64,000 nucleotides of DNA from Cupriavidus sp. D39 (GTDB lineage Bacteria > Pseudomonadota > Gammaproteobacteria > Burkholderiales > Burkholderiaceae): contig NZ_JAPNLE010000009.1 of assembly GCF_026627925.1 (NCBI RefSeq), positions 1,736,001-1,800,000 of the forward strand, in the 5' to 3' direction. Below are positions 55,729 to 64,000 of the stretch, in pieces. A program made the translations under genes and the position numbers. The stretch's first letter is position 1. Every line of letters starts with the position of its first letter. A model generated the notes under the pieces. It searched no databases. It was not told the origin of the DNA and saw nothing but the letters and a program-made list of their open reading frames with translations.

Positions 55729-55781
55729 ATGTCTTTATCATGTCTACATCGTGACAAAATCACATTGTCATCAATTTGACA
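55729..55781. promoter_or_regulatory. Candidate PhoB sites between ppx and ppk
   Basis: ATGTCTTTATC and ATGTCTACATC (55729-55739, 55740-55750) are direct repeats at 11-base spacing with a TGTC core, followed by GTGACAAAATC. An inverted repeat, TGTCA-N6-TGACA, lies at 55766-55781. The layout is Pho-box-like but matches the consensus less well than the olsB site. Confidence 0.5.
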
Positions 55782-55821
55782 TGATTGTGTGAAAAAGTCG
55801 CCGCATTACCAAAAGAAGGTC

Positions 55822-57910
55822 ATGCCAATGTCGACAAGCCCACCCGGCACGCTGCTCAACCGCGAAATGGGCATTCTGGAATTCAATATGAGAGTCATGG
55901 CACAGGCGGCTGACGCCAACGTGCCACTGCTCGAACGTCTGAAGTTCATCTGTATCGTTTCAAGCAATCTGGACGAGTTCTTCGAGATCCGCATGGCCGG
56001 CTTGAAGGAGCAGATGCGTGACAATCCGTCCGGCATCACGCCCGACGGCCTTTCCTTGCAGCAGGCATACCAGATCGTCACGGAACGCGTGCAAAAGCTG
56101 GTGGCAATGCAGTATGACATGCTGCAAAACGTGATTTTGCCCCTGCTGGAGAAAGAAGGGGTGTTCTTTCACCTGGCCCCCACCTGGAACGAGGCACAGC
56201 GTGAATGGGCGCGCAGCTTCTTCGTGCGCGAGCTCGGCCCGGTCCTGACGCCGATCGCGCTGGACCCGGCCCACCCCTTCCCGCGGGTGCTCAACAAGAG
56301 CCTGAATTTCGTCATTGAATTGTCGGGCAAGGATGCCTTCGGCCGGGAGGCCGACCTGGCGATCGTGCAGGCGCCCCGCGCGCTGCCGCGCGTGGTCAGG
56401 ATGCCCGGGGAGCTCTCCGGCTATCCCTACGGCTTTGTGCTGCTGTCGTCTTTCATGCAAGGCTTCGTGCATGAGCTGTTCCCTGCTATCAAGGTCAACG
56501 GCTGCTATCAGTTCCGCGTCACCCGCAACTCTGACCTGTTCGTGTCAGAGGACGATATCACGGACCTGCGCGAAGCACTGCAGGGCGAACTGCCGACCCG
56601 CCACTTCGGCGACACCGTGCGCCTGGAGATTTCGGCCGACACCCCCGGCCATGGCGCGCCGCCTGCTGCTCGAATCCGGCCTGGGCGAGCAGGACGTGTA
56701 CCGCGTAAGCGGCCCGGTCAACCTGGTGCGGCTGATGCAGATCCCCGACCTGGTCGACCGCCCCGCCCTCAAGTACCCGCCGCACGTGCCGGCGCCGGTC
56801 AAGGTGTTTGTGCCCGGCGCTTCGATGTTCGACGCGATCCGCCAGCAGGACGTGCTGCTGCACCATCCTTACGAGAGCTTCAGCTCGGTGCTCGACCTGC
56901 TGCAGCAGGCCGCCGTCGATCCTGCCGTGGTAGCCATCAAGCAGACGGTCTACCGCACCGGCAACGAGTCGCCGGTGATGGAGGCGCTGATGACCGCGGC
57001 GCGCAACGGCAAGGAAGTCACGGTAGTGGTGGAACTGCTAGCGCGCTTTGACGAGGAAACCAATATCAACTGGGCAGAGCGGCTCGAATCCGCCGGCGCG
57101 CATGTGGTCTACGGCGTGGTTGGCCACAAGTGCCATGCCAAGATGCTGCTGATGGTGCGGCGCGAACTGGATAGCGCCAAGAGCAAGCAGTTCAAGCTGC
57201 GCCGCTACGCGCACCTGGGCACCGGCAACTATCATCCGCGCACCGCACGGCTGTACACCGACTTTGGCCTGCTCACCGCCAACGAGCAGATCTGCGAGGA
57301 CGTCCAGCACGTGTTCCAGCTGCTCACGGGTACCGCGGGCACCATCCGCCTGAATCACCTGTGGCAGTCACCATTCACCATGCAGAGCAACCTGGTGGAG
57401 CATATCCGCGCGGAGGCCCGCAACGCCCGCGCCGGCAAGCCCGCGCGCATCATGGCCAAGATGAATGCGCTGCTGGAGCCATCGATCATCGACGAGTTGT
57501 ACAAGGCGTCGCGCGCCGGCGTGAAGATCGACCTGATCATCCGTGGGGTGTGCGCGCTGCGCCCGGGAGTGCCGGGCCTGTCGGAGCACATCACGGTGCG
57601 CTCCATCGTCGGGCGCTTCCTCGAGCATCACCGCGTCTATTACTTCCTGGTTGACGGTGCCGAGGTGGTCTACCTGTCCAGTGCGGACTGGATGGACCGC
57701 AACCTGTTCCGTCGCGTCGAGGTGGCATTCCCGGTGCTGGACAAGGTACTGAAGGCGCGGGTCATCAAGGAGAGCCTGCGGGTGCATCTGCACGACAATG
57801 CCTCCGCATGGACCATGCAACCCGACGGCAGCTACACCCGCAAGCACACCAAGTCCAAGCAGCCGCACGTCAGCCAGAACGACCTGCTGGCCCTGTTCGG
57901 CAGCGCCTGA
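55822..57910 (+). CDS. ppk: Polyphosphate kinase 1
   Basis: Makes polyphosphate from ATP at the membrane. About 696 residues expected. The start Leu-Leu-Asn-Arg-Glu-Met-Gly-Ile-Leu-Glu-Phe-Asn and Ser-Asn-Leu-Asp-Glu-Phe-Phe-Glu-Ile-Arg are family hallmarks. The phospho-histidine regions are Gly-His-Lys-Cys-His-Ala-Lys-Met near the middle and His-Leu-Gly-Thr-Gly-Asn-Tyr-His further on. ATG at 55822 has an AGAAGG ribosome site; GTG at 55789 would add 11 residues. C5 at 56642-56646 lacks one base; adding it joins Asp-Thr-Pro-Pro to Ala-Met-Ala-Arg-Arg-Leu-Leu-Leu. It is convergent with phoR. Confidence 0.93.
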
Positions 57911-57921
57911 GGGTTGGGATC

Positions 57922-57950
57922 GGCACGGCGCGCCTCGCGTGCGCCGTGCC
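57922..57950. terminator. Hairpin between the convergent ppk and phoR genes
   Basis: A 10-pair stem, GGCACGGCGC (57922-57931) / GCGCCGTGCC (57941-57950), with a 9-base loop and no T-tract. A weak or Rho-assisted terminator. Confidence 0.45.
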
Positions 57951-57977
57951 ATGCACAACGCCGCGAGCGAGCGCGGG

Positions 57978-59321
57978 TCAGGCCGCCTTCTGCGGCGACT
58001 GGCCAGGCCGCGGCAAGGCGCTAGGCCAATAGCCGCTGCGATCGCCCGGGAAAACCACGCGGAACACGCTGCCGCGCCCCACTTCGCTGGTGATGCGCAG
58101 GTCGGCATGGTGGCGCGACAGCACATGCTTGACGATGGCGAGCCCCAGGCCAGTGCCGCCGGTATCGCGCGAACGGCTCCGGTCGACCCGGTAGAAGCGC
58201 TCGGTGAGGCGCGGGATATGGTCAGCGGCGATGCCCAGGCCCGTATCGGTGACCGAGAAAATGGCGTGCTCGTTCTCGTACGTCAGCGCGATGCTGATGC
58301 GCCCACCCTCCGGCGTATAGCGCACCGCGTTGGAAACCAGGTTGCCGAAGGCCGACAGCAGTTCACGCTCCGCACCGCGGATCATGACGGCCGGATCGAT
58401 CTGCGCCGAGATCTGGTGTTCGCCCTGGGACAGCGCCTCGGCGTCGTGCACAAGGTGCGCAACGAGTTCGGCCATGTCGATCCGGTCCAGGCTCGGCGAC
58501 TCCTCGTCGCTTTCCAGCTTGGCCAGCACCAGCAAGTCCTCGACCAGGTGCTGCATGCGCATGGACTGCACCAGCATCATGTCGAGGTAGCGGTTGCGAT
58601 CCTGCTCCGACACCGGCAGGTCGCGCACCGTTTCCAGGAAGCCGGTCAGCACCGTCAGCGGTGTCTTCAGTTCGTGCGAGACGTTGGCGACGAAATCCCG
58701 GCGCATCGCCTCGGTGTTCTCCACCTTGGTGATGTCGTGCGTGAGCACCAGCTTGCGGTTATCCCCATAAGGCAGGATCTGCACGGCGATCACGCTGCGC
58801 TTGTGCTCGCCCATGTCGCGCATCACCAGCGGCTCATCGAAACGCTGCAAGTGCAGGTACTGGACGAATTCCGGCCGCCGGATCAGGTGGGTGATGCGCT
58901 GGCGCACGTCCCGACGCGCATTGAGGCCAAAATGCTGCTCGGCCACATCGTTGCACCATTCGATCTGGTCGGCATCGTCCAGCATCAGCACGCCATTGGG
59001 CGACGCCTGGATGGCCTGGATAAAGCGGGTATGTTGCTGCTCGACCTGCAGCACCTGGGTGCGCCAGCGCTTGACCAGGCGATGCAGGCGGTAATACACC
59101 TCGCCCCACAGCCCCAGCGCGCTGGGAATCTCGCCATAGGCAGGCGCATCCAGCACTTTCCAAAGCCGGTTGATCTGGTAGATGTAGTAGAGCAGATGCC
59201 CCAGCAACCCGACGCACAGCACGGCCAGCGCAGGCACGGGGCCAAGGACGAAGTACAGCCCGGCCGAAGCCAGGGCCAGGAGAATCAGGATGGCCGCCGA
59301 ACGGGCCCAGATGACGTTCAT
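57978..59321 (-). CDS. phoR: Phosphate regulon sensor histidine kinase PhoR
   Basis: Phosphorylates PhoB when phosphate is scarce. 447 residues from ATG at 59321 (Met-Asn-Val-Ile-Trp-Ala-Arg-Ser). Two N-terminal membrane helices (about 8-25 and 29-46) are followed by a PAS domain (about 95-195) and the H-box Phe-Val-Ala-Asn-Val-Ser-His-Glu-Leu-Lys-Thr-Pro. The ATPase domain has an N-box Asn-Leu-Val-Ser-Asn-Ala-Val-Arg-Tyr and Gly-Thr-Gly-Leu-Gly-Leu-Ala. There is no large periplasmic domain, as is usual for PhoR; signalling passes through PhoU and Pst. It lies 149 bases after phoB. Confidence 0.95.
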   Translation of the reverse strand: MNVIWARSAAILILLALASAGLYFVLGPVPALAVLCVGLLGHLLYYIYQINRLWKVLDAPAYGEIPSALGLWGEVYYRLHRLVKRWRTQVLQVEQQHTRFIQAIQASPNGVLMLDDADQIEWCNDVAEQHFGLNARRDVRQRITHLIRRPEFVQYLHLQRFDEPLVMRDMGEHKRSVIAVQILPYGDNRKLVLTHDITKVENTEAMRRDFVANVSHELKTPLTVLTGFLETVRDLPVSEQDRNRYLDMMLVQSMRMQHLVEDLLVLAKLESDEESPSLDRIDMAELVAHLVHDAEALSQGEHQISAQIDPAVMIRGAERELLSAFGNLVSNAVRYTPEGGRISIALTYENEHAIFSVTDTGLGIAADHIPRLTERFYRVDRSRSRDTGGTGLGLAIVKHVLSRHHADLRITSEVGRGSVFRVVFPGDRSGYWPSALPRPGQSPQKAA

Positions 59322-59470
59322 GAAGAAGTGAGAAGGTCGGGCAGGCGGCAAGACCGCATGGAATGCGGTGGAGTGTGCCACGAAACGGGCAACAAGCAAG
59401 CAACAGGCGACTGGCAAGCGACTCGCAGGCAAACAGGCGCCACGCCGGCGACGGCGTGGCAAGCCGGGTA

Positions 59471-60178
59471 TCAGTGGCTCGGCGCGCGCGCCAGGCGGTA
59501 GCCGCTGCCGCGCACCGTCTCGATCATGTTGCTGTAGCCGCCGGGGGTCAGCGCGGCGCGCAAGCGCTTGATATGCACGTCGACGGTCCGCTCTTCCACG
59601 AACACGTGATCGCCCCAAACCTGGTCCAGCAACTGCGAACGGCTGTGGACGCGCTCCGGATGCGTCATCAGGAAGTGCAGCAAACGGAACTCGGTAGGAC
59701 CGAGGTCCAGCTTGATCAGGCCGGATTCGTCCTGGCCGGTGACCCGATGCGTGGCCGGGTCAAGGCGCAGGCCATTGATGGCAACGACGTCGTCGGTCAG
59801 TTGCGGGGCGCGGCGGCGCAGCACGGCCTTGATGCGGGCCAGCAGTTCCTTGGGCGAGAACGGCTTGGTGACGTAGTCGTCCGCGCCGGCCTCGAGCCCC
59901 AGCACCTTGTCCTGCTCTTCGCTGCGCGCAGTGAGCATGATGATCGGAATCTGCTTGGTGCGGTCGTTATTGCGCAGTTCCTTGGCGAAGGTTGCTCCCG
60001 ACTTGCCCGGGAGCATCCAGTCGAGCAGCACCAGGTCGGGCAGCACGTCGCTCATCAGCGACAGCGCCTGCTCGGCGTTATAGGCCCGGATCGGATAATG
60101 TCCCGCGTGTTGCAGGTTGACCGCGATCAGTTCGGCAATCGCGGGTTCGTCTTCGACAACAAGAATGCTGCTTGGCAT
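59471..60178 (-). CDS. phoB: Phosphate regulon response regulator PhoB
   Basis: Activates pho genes by binding Pho boxes. 235 residues. The receiver domain has the acidic pocket Val-Glu-Asp-Glu near 8-11, the phospho-acceptor in Leu-Val-Leu-Leu-Asp-Trp-Met-Leu (Asp near 54), and Lys-Pro-Phe near 105. The C-terminal OmpR-type winged helix has Leu-Gly-Pro-Thr-Glu-Phe-Arg-Leu-Leu and Glu-Glu-Arg-Thr-Val-Asp-Val-His-Ile-Lys-Arg-Leu-Arg. It lies 23 bases after phoU, in the same operon. Confidence 0.97.
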   Translation of the reverse strand: MPSSILVVEDEPAIAELIAVNLQHAGHYPIRAYNAEQALSLMSDVLPDLVLLDWMLPGKSGATFAKELRNNDRTKQIPIIMLTARSEEQDKVLGLEAGADDYVTKPFSPKELLARIKAVLRRRAPQLTDDVVAINGLRLDPATHRVTGQDESGLIKLDLGPTEFRLLHFLMTHPERVHSRSQLLDQVWGDHVFVEERTVDVHIKRLRAALTPGGYSNMIETVRGSGYRLARAPSH

Positions 60179-60201
60179 GTAATTTTCTCCGCGGTGGCGC
60201 C

Positions 60202-60906
60202 TTAACTCAGCGCTTCGCGCTCCATGTCCTCACGCGAGGCGTGGCGGACGTCGGTTCCCTTGACGATGTAGATGATGAATTCAGCGATGTTCTTGGCGTG
60301 GTCGCCAATGCGCTCGATCGCCTTGGCGATGAAGAGGAAATCCAGCGCGACCGAGATCGTGCGGGGGTCTTCCATCATATAGGTGATGAGCTTGCGCACG
60401 AACGCACGGAATTCGTCGTCGATGGCCTTGTCGTCCTTGACGATCCGGGCGGCAGCCACGGTGTCCAGGCGCGCAAAGGCATCGAGTGCCTGGCGCAGCA
60501 GCGTGATGGCCATCTCGCCCGAGAGCTTCACCTCGGAATAGTTGATCTGGTGGGCGCCCGCGTCTTCCATGATGTGCTTGGTGCGCTTGGCGATTTTCTC
60601 CGCCTCGTCGCCCGCGCGTTCCAGGTTGGTGATGGTCTTGGAAATCGCCATCACCAGGCGCAGGTCGCGCGCGGTCGGTTGCCGGCGCGCGATGATGTTG
60701 CCGCAATCGGCATCGATCTCGAGTTCCAGGGCATTCAGGTGATGCTCGCGCGCGATGACCTGGTCGGCCAGGCCCGCGTCGAACTCCGAAAGCGCCCGCA
60801 TGGCGTTTTCGATCTGCGACTCGACCAGACCGCCCATCTGCAGCAGTTTCGTGCTGATGGCGTTGAGGTCGGCGTCGAATTGGGTCGACAGATGCTTGTC
60901 AGACAT
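60202..60906 (-). CDS. phoU: Phosphate signalling protein PhoU
   Basis: Negative regulator linking the Pst transporter to PhoR. 234 residues forming two three-helix repeats. Each repeat carries the metal-binding Glu/Asp motif (Glu-x-x-x-Asp near 63-82, and Asp-Asp-Glu-Phe-Arg with a preceding Asp near 160-172). Expected length. It lies between pstB and phoB, as in many betaproteobacteria. Confidence 0.96.
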   Translation of the reverse strand: MSDKHLSTQFDADLNAISTKLLQMGGLVESQIENAMRALSEFDAGLADQVIAREHHLNALELEIDADCGNIIARRQPTARDLRLVMAISKTITNLERAGDEAEKIAKRTKHIMEDAGAHQINYSEVKLSGEMAITLLRQALDAFARLDTVAAARIVKDDKAIDDEFRAFVRKLITYMMEDPRTISVALDFLFIAKAIERIGDHAKNIAEFIIYIVKGTDVRHASREDMEREALS

Positions 60907-60961
60907 GGTGCTCTCCTAGCCGCTCTATTCGTATGCTATGCGTTATGTGCTTAACGCTCAA

Positions 60962-61750
60962 TCAGCCGAAACGGCCGGTGATGTAGTCTTCGGTTTCCTT
61001 GCGATGCGGCTTGATGAAGATCTTCTCGGTCTCGCCGAATTCGATCAGTTCACCCAGGTACATATAGGCGGTGTAGTCCGAGCAGCGCGCAGCTTGCTGC
61101 ATATTGTGCGTGACGATCACCACCGTGTAGTCGTCCTTGAGCTCGGCGATCAGTTCTTCGATCCGGCCCGTCGAGATCGGGTCGAGTGCGGAGCACGGTT
61201 CATCCAGCAACAGGACTTCGGGGCGGATGGCGATGCCGCGCGCGATGCACAGGCGCTGCTGCTGGCCGCCGGACAAGCCGTAGCCCGACTGGTTGAGCTT
61301 GTCTTTGACTTCGTTCCACAGCGCCGCCTTGGACAGTGCCCACTCCACGCGGTCGTCCATCTCCGAGCGCGACAGCTTCTCAAACAGGCGCACGCCAAAG
61401 GCGATGTTGTCATAGATCGACATGGGGAACGGCGTGGGCTTCTGGAACACCATGCCAACCTTGGCGCGCAACAGGGCGATGTCCTGCTTGGCGGTCAGCA
61501 GGTTGTCGCCATCCATGTTGATCTCGCCCTCGGCACGCTGCTCCGGGTAGAGCGCGTACATCTTGTTGAAGGTGCGCAACAGGGTCGACTTGCCGCAGCC
61601 GGACGGGCCGATAAAGGCCGTCACCTTGCGCTCGGGAATCGACATGTTGACGTTCTTCAACGCATGGAACTGGCCGTAGTAGAAGTTCAGGTTGCGCACG
61701 TCGATCTTGGCGCGGGTCGTGTCGGGAATGTCGATGACGGTCGAGGTCAT
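60962..61750 (-). CDS. pstB: Phosphate ABC transporter ATPase PstB
   Basis: ATP-hydrolysing subunit of the high-affinity phosphate importer. 262 residues from ATG at 61750. Walker A Gly-Pro-Ser-Gly-Cys-Gly-Lys-Ser-Thr near 45-53, signature Leu-Ser-Gly-Gly-Gln-Gln-Gln-Arg near 158-165, Walker B Leu-Leu-Leu-Asp-Glu-Pro and the switch histidine in Val-Thr-His-Asn-Met-Gln. The Gln-Lys-Pro-Thr-Pro-Phe-Pro-Met-Ser Q-loop is PstB-specific. It is 53 bases after pstA. Confidence 0.97.
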   Translation of the reverse strand: MTSTVIDIPDTTRAKIDVRNLNFYYGQFHALKNVNMSIPERKVTAFIGPSGCGKSTLLRTFNKMYALYPEQRAEGEINMDGDNLLTAKQDIALLRAKVGMVFQKPTPFPMSIYDNIAFGVRLFEKLSRSEMDDRVEWALSKAALWNEVKDKLNQSGYGLSGGQQQRLCIARGIAIRPEVLLLDEPCSALDPISTGRIEELIAELKDDYTVVIVTHNMQQAARCSDYTAYMYLGELIEFGETEKIFIKPHRKETEDYITGRFG

Positions 61751-61803
61751 GCTCGTCTCTCGCAAAGAATTTCGGGAATGCCGTGCGGCTATCGCGCTGC
61801 CGG

Positions 61804-62706
61804 TCATTTCTTGAACAGCATGCGTGCCAGGATATTGAGCGCCAGCACACCAACGGTAATCAGGAACACGCCGGCCCAGGCCAGTTGCTGCCACTCGACA
61901 AACGGGCTCATGGCGAAGCGGAAGATGGTCACCGGCAGGTTCGCCATCGGCTTGTTCAGGTCGCTGGTCCAGAACTGGTTGGACAAGGCCGTGAACAGCA
62001 GCGGCGCGGTCTCGCCGGCAATACGCGCGACCGCCAGCAGCACGCCGGTGACAATACCTGCGTACGACGACTTCACCGTGATCGACAGCACCATCTTCCA
62101 CTTGGGCGTGCCCAACGCGAAGGCCGCTTCGCGCAGCGCGTTCGGGACCAGGTTCAGCATGTTCTCGGTCGTGCGCACCACGATCGGAATCTGCAGCAAC
62201 GCCAGCGCGCAGATCCCGGCCCAGGCGGAGAAGTGCCCCATGCGGGTCACCACCAGCGCGTAGACGAACAGGCCGATCACGATCGACGGCGCCGACAGCA
62301 GGATGTCGTTGATAAAGCGGATGAAGCTGGCCAGCGGCGAAGTCTTGCCGTACTCGGCCAGATAGATGCCGGCCAGTATGCCCAGGGGCGTTCCGCACAG
62401 CGTGGCGAGGCCAACCATCACGAAGCTGCCGTAGATGGCATTGGCAAGGCCGCCGCCGGCGGTATTCGGCGCCGGCGTCATTTGCGTGAACAGGTCCATC
62501 GACAGGCCACCCACTCCTAGCGAGATGGTGGTCCACAGGATCCAGGCCAGCCAGAACAGGCCGAACGCCATGGCGCCCAGCGATGCGGTCAGCGCATAGA
62601 AATTGGTGCGGCGGCGGCGCGCCTGCAGGCGCGTGCGCATGGCATCCGCATCTGGGCTCACAGCCGGAATCGAGGAAGAGGAGGAAGTCATCGCAGCTTG
62701 GCTCAT
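61804..62706 (-). CDS. pstA: Phosphate ABC transporter permease PstA
   Basis: One of the two membrane subunits of the importer. 300 residues. A Ser-rich cytoplasmic N-terminus precedes six predicted helices. The ATPase-contact loop is [11 protein letters not shown] near 190-200, with Ile-Ala-Gly-Glu-Thr-Ala-Pro-Leu-Leu near 228-236, both PstA hallmarks. The start overlaps the pstC stop by four bases. Confidence 0.96.
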   Translation of the reverse strand: MSQAAMTSSSSSIPAVSPDADAMRTRLQARRRRTNFYALTASLGAMAFGLFWLAWILWTTISLGVGGLSMDLFTQMTPAPNTAGGGLANAIYGSFVMVGLATLCGTPLGILAGIYLAEYGKTSPLASFIRFINDILLSAPSIVIGLFVYALVVTRMGHFSAWAGICALALLQIPIVVRTTENMLNLVPNALREAAFALGTPKWKMVLSITVKSSYAGIVTGVLLAVARIAGETAPLLFTALSNQFWTSDLNKPMANLPVTIFRFAMSPFVEWQQLAWAGVFLITVGVLALNILARMLFKK

Positions 62707-63668
62707 TTTGCGCCCTCGCTCTTGGCCAGGCGCAGCAGCAGGATCTTCGACAGCGCCAGGACCACGAAAGTGATGAAGAACAGGATCAGGCCAAGTTCCA
62801 TCAGCGCGGCGGTATGCAGGCCGGCGCCGGCTTCGGCGAATTCATTGGCCAGCGCCGAGGTGATGCTGTTGCCCGGCGAGAACAGCGAGGCATTGTCCAG
62901 CAGGTTGGTATTGCCGATCACGAAGGTGACCGCCATGGTCTCGCCCAGCGCACGGCCCAGGCCCAGCATCACGCCGCCGATCACGCCGGCACGGGTGAAG
63001 GGCAGCACCACGCGCCACATCACTTCCCAGGTGGTGCAGCCCACGCCATAGGCGGATTCCTTGAGCAGCACCGGGGTGACTTCGAACACGTCGCGCATCA
63101 CCGAAGCGATGTAGGGAATGATCATGATGGCCAGGATCACGCCGGCGCACAGCAGGCCGATGCCCAGCGGCGCGCCCTGGAACAGCTTGCCGATCAGCGG
63201 CACCTGGCCCACGGTGGCGGCCAGCGGCTTCTGGAAGTACTCGCCGAAGATCGGCGAGAACACCAGCAGGCCCCACATGCCATAGACGATCGAGGGCACG
63301 GCGGCCAGCAATTCGATCGCGGTGCCGAGCGGGCGGCGCAGCCAGGCCGGCGACAGCTCGGTCAGGAACAGCGCGATGCCAAAGCTGATGGGCACCGCAA
63401 TGATCAGGGCGATCAGGGAGGTGACGATGGTGCCGTAGATCGGCACCAGCGCGCCGTAGACGTCCGCGGGTGGATCCCACTCGGCTGTCCACAGGAAGCG
63501 CGCGCCGAAGGCCTCGATGGAAGGCCATGCGCTGATTGCGAGTGACACGATGATGCCGCCAAGCAGCAGCAGGGTCACGATGGCGGCGCCGCGTGTCAGG
63601 CCACCAAACAGGATGTCACCGGTACGGCTAGGCGGCCGCACTGCGGATTGATCGGATGTAGTCGCCAT
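62703..63668 (-). CDS. pstC: Phosphate ABC transporter permease PstC
   Basis: The other membrane subunit. 321 residues with six helices. The contact loop is [12 protein letters not shown] near 205-216, followed by [10 protein letters not shown] near 242-251, typical of PstC. It overlaps pstA by four bases. A 254-base gap separates it from pstS. Confidence 0.96.
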   Translation of the reverse strand: MATTSDQSAVRPPSRTGDILFGGLTRGAAIVTLLLLGGIIVSLAISAWPSIEAFGARFLWTAEWDPPADVYGALVPIYGTIVTSLIALIIAVPISFGIALFLTELSPAWLRRPLGTAIELLAAVPSIVYGMWGLLVFSPIFGEYFQKPLAATVGQVPLIGKLFQGAPLGIGLLCAGVILAIMIIPYIASVMRDVFEVTPVLLKESAYGVGCTTWEVMWRVVLPFTRAGVIGGVMLGLGRALGETMAVTFVIGNTNLLDNASLFSPGNSITSALANEFAEAGAGLHTAALMELGLILFFITFVVLALSKILLLRLAKSEGAK

Positions 63669-63922
63669 GATGTGGTATTGGAATTCGTTTAGTTGGCGGC
63701 TCGCCGGCTGTGCCGACCGCTCGGGGCCGATGGGCCCATCGCATTGCGTCGTGCCGCCCGCGCGGATTGCCGCGTTTGCTGCGCTGCTTCTCTACTACTG
63801 CTTCTACTGCCTTGCTGTCTTCAATGCCGCTACCGCGGTGCCTGCCCGGCGCCGTTGGGGCGCTAGGCTGGCGCGGCTGCCAGGCCAGCCCGCACATGCG
63901 GGCCGGGATGGCAGCCAACCGA

Positions 63923-64000
63923 TCAGTTGTACAACGCCTTGCCCGAACCGTCCTTGACCGAGTTCTTCCAGGTCGCGCGGATCTGGTTCACCACGGCGTC
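63923..64000 (-). CDS. pstS: Phosphate-binding protein PstS, C-terminal end
   Basis: Only the last 25 residues are in the window. They read Asp-Ala-Val-Val-Asn-Gln-Ile-Arg-Ala-Thr-Trp-Lys and end Gly-Lys-Ala-Leu-Tyr-Asn, which matches the end of PstS proteins. The position at the head of pstCAB-phoU-phoBR supports the call. The N-terminus and the main pst promoter lie outside. The 63669-63922 gap to pstC has no gene. Confidence 0.88.
   Translation of the reverse strand, partial: DAVVNQIRATWKNSVKDGSGKALYN

Overview
The window is high-GC DNA from a betaproteobacterium, most likely Cupriavidus or a close Burkholderiaceae relative. This rests on gene content and local order: an adenosylcobalamin-dependent ribonucleotide reductase beside the SRP RNA, thioredoxin followed by rho, an addB-addA repair pair, a type B ribosomal protein L31, a Bug-type binding protein, a beta-type trimeric porin, and a pst-pho cluster beside ppk and ppx. 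The genus is an inference from memory of such gene sets; no search was run.

Layout. 1-1510: start of nrdJ (minus) and the 4.5S/SRP RNA gene ffs (plus). 1497-12519: an integrated element of about 11 kb, bounded by a 14-bp direct repeat whose left copy is the 3' end of ffs. It carries a tyrosine integrase, a promoter under two inverted repeats, a run of small unknown genes, a helicase of the phage/plasmid primase-helicase type, iteron-like repeats, a possible PD-(D/E)XK nuclease, a serine recombinase and a cargo of membrane, secreted and possible conflict-system proteins. 12731-26773: addA, addB, trxA, rho, mtfA, rpmE2, a membrane glycosyltransferase and a MATE exporter. 27023-29108: tRNA-Ala, tRNA-Glu, tRNA-Asp and gltX. 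29156-31875: a group II intron with an HNH-type maturase, inserted between a TATAAT element and gltX. 32074-41918: a patatin lipoprotein, an NlpC/P60 hydrolase, the yejABEF peptide importer, fabI and a serine hydrolase. 42111-49353: a catabolic module (cupin, GntR regulator, cyclase, FAH-family hydrolase, MFS carrier, porin, Bug receptor) lying between a tRNA-Arg 3'-half remnant and an intact tRNA-Arg. 49482-53037: a diguanylate cyclase, tRNA-Pro, infA and sixA. 53081-64000: a phosphate block with an olsB-like acyltransferase behind Pho-box-like repeats, ppx, ppk and phoR-phoB-phoU-pstB-pstA-pstC-pstS.

How the genes work together. PstSCAB with PhoU, PhoR and PhoB senses and imports phosphate. 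Ppk and Ppx make and degrade polyphosphate, and the OlsB-like enzyme would let ornithine lipids replace phospholipids in phosphate-starved cells. YejABEF imports peptides. The 42-49 kb module looks like one regulated uptake-and-degradation unit for an unidentified organic acid.

A strong caution applies to the reading frames. At least eleven otherwise ordinary genes are broken at sixteen places. Every break lies at a run of three to five G or C, and fifteen of the sixteen are repaired by adding one base. This pattern fits homopolymer errors in the sequence much better than real pseudogenes, so these genes are annotated here as single intact genes spanning the breaks.
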